The notes beneath the pieces are model-generated. The model worked only from the letters and a program-made list of their open reading frames with translations, was not told the origin of the DNA and ran no database searches. From Adineta vaga (lineage: Eukaryota > Rotifera): DNA of 64,000 nucleotides. This document shows positions 26,310-38,400 of this stretch, one piece after another; the stretch's first letter is position 1, and each line of letters opens with the position of its first letter. The translations under genes were made by a program, and so were the position numbers. The DNA is taken from the NCBI GenBank assembly GCA_021613535.1, contig CP075494.1, positions 11,222,001 to 11,286,000 on the forward strand. Reading direction: 5' to 3'.

Positions 26310-27300
26310 CTACATAGAATTATAATAGTTCAGAAAATGATTACGATACAACGGTTTTAAGCATAGCTTTTCGTTCATGTTGAATATATTTGTAACACCA
26401 ATTGATGTTAAATATCCATGAAATGATGTATTGCGATGTTTATCACTTCTGATAAATTTCTTAATCGAATCGTGCTTGATTTGATTTCGGTCGAACTTCA
26501 TTAATAAAAGTTCAATGAAAGTTTGGTAATTTATTCGTAAGATATTTGTTTGATCACGAATAATACCTTCAAGTTCATTAAATGTATTTATATTAAAACT
26601 TGTTTGGGGATTATCACGATTAAATTCAGCTATTTCCCACGTAATATTTTCATTTTTTGAATACAATAAACATGCATTAATAATGGACTTCGTATAATAA
26701 TAATCAGGAATATGTCGATGAATCATATCATTTCTAATTTCTTTAACTATAGGAGTTAGTATTTCGGCAATTATCCTAAGCTTTTTTGTTTCAATTTGTT
26801 CATCTTTCATAACATTGATTTGATTTTGTAAAAATTCAACCTGAGCTGTTAAATGTGAAGCTTGACTTTTAAACGTTCCGTTATCATGAATCAAAACCAT
26901 ACAAATACTTTTAATTTCGTCGATGAACTTCCCAGGTGATTCGATCCGATAGGCGGATTCTGGCGAAAAAACGATCGAATCTTCGCGAATCCGATGGGGA
27001 ATTCGCCGGAAGTTACCGGAATCTTGGCAACAGGATTCCGACAGGGTAAGTTCGACCTGGATTATCCAATTGCGAACCTTGCTCATGACTAATCGGATAA
27101 TACTGATTAATAAAAAAAATAATTTCATCAAGTAAATAATGTATACGTTGATTCACAGGTACTTCTTGATCAATAACTTGAACGAATTTATCTTCTGGAA
27201 TATCCCGAATAGCCTTCACTAATTCATTGAATGCTGGACATTCTTTTGAAATATATAATGAAAGAACAGATACACTCGAATTTTTAATAGTGTGTGACAT
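26310..27300 (-). CDS. Orphan protein, two-exon model
   Basis: Not recognised. Exon 1 (27057-27300) starts MSHTIKNSSVSVLSLY and exon 2 (26310-26959) ends NYYNSM. They are in different frames, joined in phase if a 97-nt intron (26960-27056) is removed using donor GTCGAA and acceptor TTTTTTCGCCAG; the product would be 297 residues. The sequence is mostly helical in character, with a segment at HLTAQVEFLQNQINVMKDEQ that could form a coiled coil; there are no signal peptide or catalytic motifs. The intron is GC-richer than its surroundings and full of GATTC/GAATC palindromes, so it may instead be a small insertion that has broken the gene. No paralogue in the window. Confidence 0.55.
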
Positions 27301-27903
27301 GACAAAATATTTATCTAAAAAAAGGCTATGAGTAAAATTAAAGCTAAACTTAATTTAAAAAGAAGATAGAATCTAATAAAACATAATTACAATACTCTAC
27401 TATATCGAAATCGTCATTTTATGTTCTCACTGTAGCAGTGTTGCAATAGATAACGACAAGAAAGTGTATATGTACACTGATTTTCTTAGAAATATGTAAA
27501 ATAATACACACATCAGAGGTAACTGATGATCTGATCTGTACATTTTGCTTTTTTTCCTAATACACATGCTGCTATAGGATAAAAAGAGTCGGAATTTGAA
27601 CCAATCAATCTGTTTTTTATGTCTTTCCGAATTTCCGAACGAAATAGAAACTCTATATCTTTGGCTTGAGTTTTTTAGACAAATGAAAAGGTGATGACGA
27701 AAAATGATTACTTAATTCATAAAAGAAAGTTATTTTATTCGATATTTTACATATAAAATTCTTCAAAAAAAATACAATTTAATTCATTTTAACCATACAT
27801 TCGTATCGAAAAGATAATAGCGTCATCTATCAACAGCTGGATTTCTTCTTCACTTGTCATTGTCATCACGTTATACAATGAAATGAAACATCTGTATATT
27901 TTC

Positions 27904-28816
27904 CTATTTTTCAAAACGATTCAATAGGTCTGTTTTAGCGTTGAGTAACAATTTAAATGCATCTTCACTCCCAGGTGCATCACTTTTATCTGGATGTAAT
28001 AATTTCGCTAAACGTTTGTAAGCTACTAAAACATCTTCCTTTGTACAATTAGGTTTTAAGCCTAAACGTTCGAAATTATCTTTATTATTTCGTAAACGAT
28101 TGATTGCTTCGACTTGTTCGATAGTAAAATTAACATTTGGAAGATTAGTATCGGGTAAAACACCACCATTTTCATTTGTATCGATCAGAATAGAAAATAA
28201 ATTGTCAAACATTTCTTGTACACCGGTACCGGTTGCAGCTAAACGATAAAATTTAAAAAAAGTTAGAATACGAGTACTCTAGTAATTAGTGGACTTTTAA
28301 TTTCTAATTTTTTTTAAAACTTTCTTTAGCATCTTTAAAGGTACCTGATGTTTCAAAATATTGATAACCACGAATATTTGCCCATAGTTTTGCTTCGTTT
28401 TCATCTACAACTCTTTTTAAATCATTTTTATTTCCAATAACAAAAACACTAATCGAAGATTTATGTCCATTGTGTAAATTTAATTCTTTTTTCATTTCTG
28501 TTAACCAAGATTCTAATGATTCAAATGATCGACGATTATTTAAATCAAAAACAAGTAAAATGCCTTGAACATCACGATAAAATTCATTTCGAACTTCATA
28601 AAAAAGTGGATGACCAGAAAAATCAAATATATTCATTCGTATATCATAATTACGTATCCGTATTCGTGTAACACCATAATCAATACCAACTGTTGCCATA
28701 TATTTCGATACAAAACGTTTTTCACAATAACGTTTAATTAAACAACTTTTGCCAACACTAACATTACCAAGGCTTATGATTTTAAAGCGAAGAAGATGAT
28801 CAGATTTTGTAGTCAT
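27904..28816 (-). CDS. DNAJC27: DNAJC27 (RBJ): Rab-like GTPase fused to a J domain
   Basis: Two exons, 28345-28816 and 27904-28238, splice in phase to 268 residues, about the animal length (273). The GTPase part carries G1 GNVSVGKS (residues 17-24), the KRYCEKRFVSKYMATVGIDYG switch region typical of this family, a DFSGHPLFYEVRNEFYRD segment in place of the usual DTAGQE, and GNKNDL as the guanine-specificity motif. The J-like domain is at the C-terminus (NFERLGLKPNCTKEDVL.., with the HPDK motif intact and PGSEDAFK after it). The splice restores YFETSA, the G5 motif. In vertebrates the protein acts in MEK/ERK signalling; that role here is inferred. It is divergently arranged with U2AF2, about 600 bp apart. 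Confidence 0.95.
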
Positions 28817-29417
28817 TACTATCTACAATAGAAAATTCAATTAAAAATAATGTAAACGAAGGTGAACACGAGGAACGAGTAATGCTCACATTTCTCTTTT
28901 ATTTTCTTTCGTTTCCTGTTGTCACTAAGGTAACGGGAAGAATATTCTATTACTTCCGATAGATGGAGATACATTTTTTCAATAACGAAAGTCTATTCAT
29001 TGAATTTACATATAAATGGATTAGATGAATACAATCTTTAGTAAAAGTGTCGATACGATATGCAAACAAACTTTAAAAGATTCGTCTTCTTAAAACGTAC
29101 GACTTAGAAATCATCCATCTTCCTGAATCAAACTAGATTTGACTGAACATTGATCAAATCCACTTTCCCACTAATACATTTTATAGATGAGAAATATTAA
29201 TGATTAATCGCATGATACAGTTCATCATCCACTTTGTGAATACATAAGACAATGTGTGCGCGATTTTTTTCAACATACATACACTATCGACATCTACCTA
29301 ATTGATATGCAGTGAAATCTCTATTGGTTTATTAAAATATCCATATTGTCTGAAAGAACAGATGAAATGACCAAATCCTTTCCTTAAAATTTTTTTTTCA
29401 ATTGACATCGAATTCAA
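28817..29417. promoter_or_regulatory. Divergent intergenic region between DNAJC27 and U2AF2
   Basis: 601 bp separating two head-to-head conserved genes, so it must contain both promoters, possibly shared. No obvious TATA box, CpG cluster or other distinctive motif; inferred from gene orientation only. Confidence 0.45.
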
Positions 29418-31326
<1,909 letters not shown>

Positions 31327-31910
31327 ATCTTTCGTTCTCTTCTTCTCTTTTTTGTTTGTCTTTGTATTATTGTGTCGTGTAAAACTAGTACATTTGTTAT
31401 TCTTTAAAATAAGAAAAAAAAAATGAGTCCTTGAAATAGTTATATCAATTAGTTTTCTACTTTTCTATGAAGAATCATGTATTTTGAGTTATTGAAAAAG
31501 AAAAGAAAACGAAAGAAAAAGCCCTTGCGGGTATAGTAAAAATAATTTATCAAGTCTACAAACATGAATACTTTCATATTTAGTGATACTTGTTATGACA
31601 TCATCTGTCCTTGCTAAATAGACAATCTTTTTTTCATGCAAGGTCGGTCTGTGTTGAATGTTATGCGACGAAATTGATTACTAGCATGTTTAACTGTACG
31701 TTTATCATATAGAATTGTAAACTAAAAAGACATAGATGAAAAATGTCGACAACGATACGCACATTTATTTAGAGAAAGACGAAAAACCAGTCATCAGTAA
31801 CGATAGACACACCTGAGAAGTAAATTTTTTCTTTGGCTAACGCGGTTAGAGGGTGATCATGAGGGGAAAAAAACAAATATAAAATAGACGAAAATTTTAC
31901 TTGAACAAGT
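31327..31910. other. Spacer between U2AF2 and the Gly/Met-rich gene
   Basis: Short same-strand spacer: U2AF2 3' UTR and the promoter of the next gene. No coding exon seen. Confidence 0.6.
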
Positions 31911-33486
31911 ATGGGAGGACTACTTAACAGAAGAAAAAATCAATATGATCCAAATTTTTATAACGATCCATATTATCCTGCAGGTATACCACCTACTGGC
32001 GTACCCGGTCCGTATTCTTATGCACCGGGGCCTGATCCATACGGAGGAGGGTTAGGAGGATATGAACCTGATCCGTACGGCTATGGTCCTTATGAAACTG
32101 ATCCATTTCTAACTTACGGACAACCGTACGGTCGTAGAACAAATCATTATGGTGGTCGATATGGTCGAGGTAGGTTTTAATGCAATGAAAAATAAATTGA
32201 ACTCGACAAAAATTTACACGCTATTTATCTATGTCAATATAGGTTACAGTCAAATGGGTGGATTATCTCCTTGGAACTACGGTAACTTTTACTTAGGAAA
32301 TACCACCATGCAAATGGTACCATATATGCAAAGAAAAGTAGCGAAATATGCTTTACGACAAGGAATGGGTGGTATGGGTGGTATGGGTGGCATGGGTGGT
32401 ATGGGTGGCATGGGTGGTTTTGGAGGTGGTTGTATGCCAATGATGCCTTGCATGCCAATGATGCCTTGTATGCCATCAGCGTGTAGTATGCCTATGGCTT
32501 CACCAATGATGGCAATCGCTGCACCATTACCTGTTGCTTATAATCCACTAGTTCAAGGTATGTATCCAGTAGTAACAGCAAATGCAGCCAATTGGATGAC
32601 ACCATCATCATTTATGTCTGCATTGACAACGGGTCCAATGCCTTATCGACCACCACCATCCTTCGAACTACCAAACAATATCGGTATGGTAATGACTGTT
32701 CCTTATGGTGCACCTAATCCTTTACTTTCACCACCTACATTTGGTGGTTTTTCACCACAATTTAATGCCGGCAGTGGATATTCATGTTGTTGTTCTTATT
32801 GTACACCATGCGCACCACCACCAACGATAACTTATTATCCACGACCAGTATGTGTTCCACAACCATGTCCTGCTCCATATCCAGTTCCAGTACCAATTCC
32901 TAATATTCAACAAGTACCAGTTCCCAAGCCTATCACTGTTGTTGCTCCACCAATTATTGCTAACTGCAATCAACCTTTTGGTATGCCTGCTGGAGCACCA
33001 TTATTACCATCTCAAGGTGGTTTCACTCAAAATGGTTTTGGTCAAACATTAGTCATGGCATCACATAATTCAACTTTAGAAACATTACTAAGTGATGAAA
33101 CACCTGCTAAATCCAAACATGACACATCGACTTCGAAAACTATAAATGAAAATCGTCGTCGAAAAGCTCAACAAATTGCTTCCAGTCTTTCTAATCTTGG
33201 ATTAAATACAAGTGTAAGTAAAGAAACAACAATTAGTAAACGTAAACATCGAACAAAATCAAAACATACTTCCTTAAACTTTGATTCTCTTTATCTTTCG
33301 AATGGAAAAAATATTTTCGATTCCGATTGGTTATCGTCCGATGAATTAACTGATATTTTAAATAACTCAAAATCAAATCGACATACAAAATCTACTACAC
33401 ATCATTCAAATCGTCATAAAAACTCATCACGATCTCATCATGATTGTGTTGTTTGTCGACAAGAACAAATGACTAAAATCAAATAG
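31911..33486 (+). CDS. Gly/Met/Cys/Pro-rich low-complexity protein, unrecognised
   Basis: Two exons (31911-32169, 32243-33486) give 500 residues. The N-terminal part is Tyr/Pro/Gly-rich (PYGGGLGGYEPDPYGYGPY). The middle has a run of GGM repeats near 32365-32420, then CMPMMPCMPMMPCMPSACSM, then a Pro/Val-rich section with paired Cys (CCCSYC near 32785, PRPVCVPQPCPAPYPVPVP). The last ~130 residues are basic and Ser-rich (RRRKAQQIASSLSNLGL, later HDCVVCRQEQ with a CxxC). The start MGGLLNRRK would fit N-myristoylation after Met removal. Composition is that of a structural or condensate-forming protein; I know no family match. The GGM coding repeat is nearly perfect at DNA level, so it is expected to vary in length. 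Confidence 0.8.
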
Positions 33487-33628
33487 TTGATTTCTGGAAT
33501 GATTTCTTTTCTTTTCTCATATAACATTTTACATTAAACATCTTCTCTTCTTTTATTAGTTTTATCTCTTTTCTAATAACTATAATAAAAATACACACAA
33601 AAAAAACAACAGACTTGTTTTTTTCTCT

Positions 33629-35028
33629 TTATTGAAAACATTGCAACGAACAACGATAGTATTCTGTTGAACAAATGTCATATTCATTCGAAGGAAATAA
33701 GATTGTTCTATTTTCATATAAATAATTCAAAATATGTTGAATTCGACTTAGTAATAAACCAAATTCTTCTCGATTAGCATTCGCACACATATCACGTAAT
33801 AAATCTTTGATACGCCAAAGAAATCGAAGTAAATGTATTGAACCATAATAATCACATAAAGATATTGTCGAATCTCTTTCTAATAATTGTCGTAATTGTA
33901 AACGTTCAAAACGATAGAGTAAACATTTACCTAATGCTGTATTAAACATATCAATTAACGATGCAATTAATGTTCGAATAGCGAGTACTTCAGCTAATGA
34001 ACATTCATTGATTTGTTGTTCTAAATAATTATTGAAAATATTTCGTATAATTAATGTTGAATCGATTGGTGGAATTGAAAGAAGATAATTATGATTATTA
34101 ATTAAATCACGATCATTGATTAGAAATTCGACAAGTTCGGATGAAAAATGTAACCATTCCATTTGATAGGAATAAAAACGACGTGTTAAACGTTGACAAG
34201 TTTCATGTTGTGCAGATATTGTGGGTGATAAATCATTTACAATTATAGTTGTTGGTTCAGGTTCTGAATAGAAACAAAATTTCATTGATTCAAATATGCT
34301 TTTATTAAATAAATCTTACTTTTATCTTTTGTTGTCAATTTTCCAATTGTATTTACATTTCGTTTGAATTTTTTAGCATCAGGTTCACTTGTATCATTAT
34401 TTGTTGTAGTTAAATCTGTATTCGTTATTAATTCACTGGTTGTACTACTACTACTGCTACTTCCGGTATCACTACGTCCAGATAATGATGGAGTTTCTTC
34501 CAGAGGAAAATGATTGTTGAGATTATTTGGCACTTCATTGATTATGGAATCCATATTAGTACTTGTTGAATGATCAGATATTGATCGACTAGTTGTTCGT
34601 TTTAATGGACTTGTACTATTCGTTTTTCGTAAATTTTTCAATCTTGCTTTACCTTTACCATGTTGATGAAGTAATTGTGCTTGTTTTTTCAATCCAGCTT
34701 CATCCATTTTAACAAGACGAGTTTCATCCACCCATTCATCCCATTTCGAACTCCAACCACAATAATGTACTAAATAAGATGGACGATGAAAATTTCCACT
34801 ATCATTTTCTTTCATCTTATGATCAACACATTTAACTTCATAGAGAAGTACACCATGATAACAAAGCATAAGTTCATTTTTTTTAAAACGATATTTTGTT
34901 GATGATAATTCATTATCAATTTGTAAAACATCGATTATAGGTTCATTTGTTTGATGATTATATTCTTCGTCGTCTTCTTCTTCTCCATCTTCATCACCAT
35001 CTTCAAGCATTTCTTCTTCATCCGACAT
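33629..35028 (-). CDS. MORF4L1: MRG15/MORF4L1-type chromodomain protein
   Basis: Reads H3K36 methylation and is a subunit of NuA4/TIP60 acetyltransferase and Sin3 deacetylase complexes. Two exons, 34320-35028 and 33629-34263, join in phase to 447 residues. After an acidic N-terminal tail (EDGDEDGEEEDDEEY) comes a chromo-barrel domain (YRFKKNELMLCYHGVLLYEV, then YLVHYCGWSSKWDEWVDETR). A Ser/Thr-rich linker follows, then the MRG domain from about residue 250 (HYRSTEYY-like end SNEYDICSTEYYRCSL; core LGKCLLYRFERLQLRQLL and YGSIHLLRFLWRI). Both diagnostic domains are complete. The N-terminal acidic tail and linker are longer than in vertebrates. It is head-to-head with the orphan gene at 35419. 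Confidence 0.93.
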
Positions 35029-35418
35029 AATAGAAATCTTCTTATTGATTATTTAATTCTGAGAATTTTTCTGTCAAGGAAGATATTATATTATATTATG
35101 ATCTTTCAAATGATGAGAAAGAAAAAGGCACGATAGAATGAATGATGATCATTATTCCATTTATATGCAATGATTGACAAGCGCCACAATCTATTGCAAA
35201 TATTTTACGATGTTGTGTCATAGCGCTAGTTGTCGATGTATTTATATAGTGAAATGATTATTTCGGTTAAATTGGCGCATTGAAAATTTAGTAGTGAAGC
35301 GCTTTATTTATCACTAGAAACACTTTTAGTAACTATCATTTCAGTTCTCTCTGTTTATCGTATCTCTTATTCTAATATATTACTATCAATATTACGTTCA
35401 TTCTTCTGTTTCGAATTG
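35029..35418. promoter_or_regulatory. Divergent intergenic region between MRG15 and the secreted orphan
   Basis: 390 bp between two divergent starts; must serve both promoters. No distinctive motif identified; call rests on orientation only. Confidence 0.4.
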
Positions 35419-38400
35419 ATGATCGTACACAGTTTTATTTCATTTTTTCTTATCTACAATATTTATCATTTGACAACATGTATCAAAGGTAACCTTGTTT
35501 CTCTCAATTTAATTGATCAATCGTTTATAAAAATGATGTGAGTAATCGAAGAATTTTTCCTTATTGTTTACAGCAACACAAAGTTTTTCGTTGAAACAAT
35601 ATGGAAATACTAAAACAATCCACTTGCAAAGAATTATTCGATCAATTATACCACAGGCTAACGACATATGGAATAGTATGCATCGCAAAAAGAGATCAAA
35701 TGACAATTCTAATGAAACGAAGTCAAGTAATATAAACTACCAAACATTTAGTTGTCATATTCTTATATGTTAGTGGAAGTAACTTCAAACGATCCGATCA
35801 CTGATGTAGTGGCGTTCGATACCAGTGAACAAGAAACGACAACAAGAGAAGCAGGTGAATAGTCAGTATTCTAGTACTATTTCTGCTACTACATTTTTCA
35901 TCGTAAGAGTTATTTCGATTCTAATTGAAAGATATCAAGCGATTTCCAGTGTAAATATTGTGAATGAAAATTTATATTATCGTTTTTTTGAGCAGAATCT
36001 TCAATCATACAGAAAAATAAAACGTAGGAATCGTCATTATGCCCAAAACCAATATAAGTTTATTACCAATTACTCATAGTGATTGGCACAGATATTTTTC
36101 ATTTGATATAAACATGTTGCATTTTCCAAAGAAGAGCCATATATTACCATATATATGTATATTCAGATCTATGTAAAAAAGGATGAGTGTCCAGTCTTCA
36201 ATGACATGAATAACTCTAGATGCTACATTCGTATGAAGATAATCACTATGAAAAAAACCTCAGTTATCGAACTTCTTTGAATATATAGAATCTTATTTCG
36301 GGATCATATAATTTATCGATTTCTGACACTTACCGTCATAGTACGTATGAGCTCGATCGATTTTTGTACTTTTCTCTTAAAACTGTATTATAATCACGAA
36401 CCATTACCAGTGAGAGATTATCCAACATCATGATATAGATATTGTCATCCAATTTGATTAGTTACTTTATTTAAACGCAATTTCTATAAACACCTCTTTC
36501 GTCTTTCAATGTTGTTTGCTTTTACAAACATGACATAAATCTCTCTTAAACTATCCCAAGCACAATCTATATAAATAGTTACTCAGAAAAAACACCGAAC
36601 TTCGTCTATTTTCTAGATTCAACATCTACCGAAAAATCTGATTCAACTAATTCCATGTAAATAAACGATTCAAACAACTCTCCTATCGAATTCCTTACCT
36701 GTAATTGACTAAGCCGAACTTTTCCGCATTTTTAGTTCAGAAACCGATATCCAGCACGAAGCTCACATTGAAAAGCCATCGCAAACATCGTCAGAACTTT
36801 CTAACTCCAGTGAGTACGATGCAAATCTTTATTCTAGAGTTATAACTTTGCCATTTAATTTTCAGAATCGATGTCAGAATCACTATTTCCAACAGTAGAA
36901 CATTTGTCATCTGATGAAAATAGCGTAACTGATCTGAATGGAGACTCTTATCCAGCATCAACATCTTCCAAATCAAGTTTGAATCAGCAGACGCAATACT
37001 GGAATACATCGCACATTGTATTTTCAGATGATGTAACTGGATCAGATTTCGATTCGATGAAGGCTGCATTAATTAATGTCGGTGATACAGATGCTATCAA
37101 GGAGAGTGAACATGAATCATCAAAATCTGTAGATTCAAGTGAGAATAGTTAAAAAGTAATAGTTGTTGAATTATCATTCTTTTCAATTTCAGAGGAAAGC
37201 AAAGACAATTTGAGTAGATTCGAGCTAGACTATCCTGAAGTTCTACATAATGCAACTGGTATCATGGAGAGTACACATGAACCATCAACGTCTACAGACG
37301 GAGGTGAATCCATAGTGAAACAATATTCGCCTACTTCTGGTGGTTGGATTTTTATAGGGTAGCGGTAGTACGATAGTGTGACTTGATAGACCTAGTGGAT
37401 GTAAATAGGTTTTATATATTTGATGTTAGTGGTTTAGTTTTGAGAACGTAGTACATTAGGACTTCGTGATTAGTTGGACAAATTGATAAGATGACGTGTC
37501 AGAAGTAGTTTATGACGATATGATTGATTTTTAATTGCTAGGTATAGGAGTAAATGGATATTGGTTACGGAAGAAGGCAGTCTATTTTTTATGAAGTATT
37601 ACTTTTACTGTTAAGTTACGGACTAAAAAATAGAGATTGATATGAATTTTATACATGAAAAATCTTGATTTTTAAGACGAGAAACCTTAAAGTTGAGAAG
37701 TGATGGTATCTTTCAGTTTTCGTCTATTTTCGATTGTGTTATGACGTTCCCTTTGGAATCGAGTTTCAATAAACTGTTTTTCTGAGTTAGGAATTGAAAA
37801 GAAGAAACACATATATTTCAGATCGTCTGTGATGGAGATGAAATTATAGAGTAATATTTGACATATGCATCTCCAAAAACTGTGATGGTCAGTAACGAAA
37901 AATCTAATGAACGAAAAGAATATTCTGCTTTTTATAAGAGCTAAATTACTAATATTCGTCGGTATTCATACGAAAGTATAAATTTTGTTACAATCATTGT
38001 TTGATATTGATTCTTCATTAATATGACATGTAGAGAACAACTCAAACGATGAAATCGCGCGGAACTCGATTATACGACGAGTTAAAAAGTGTACTCTGTA
38101 AGTTTGAAGACTCTATAGTTTTCAGAAGTATAGTATCTAGCATGTCTCGTAAGAAACGCTTGCCGTATAATAGAAATTAAGTATGCTCTTCGCCTAAAAT
38201 CAGTTCATCGAAAACTAACATCACTGAATTAAAGAGAAAAAACAGTGTGCATTTATGTTTCGCTTCAGCGATTTTAGTTTTTGATGATCCGGTTTTCGGC
38301 GAGGAGCATTGTATTCTGGTTCTCTTTCATTGAACAGCGAAATTCTTGAGTCTTCGTCTATCCATAGTAAAAGAAAAGGTATTCTGTAAGCAGAAGTATC

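Noticed and set aside
32234-32476. Minus-strand His/Pro repeat protein
   Set aside because: Antisense reading of the GGM-coding repeat of the Gly/Met-rich gene.
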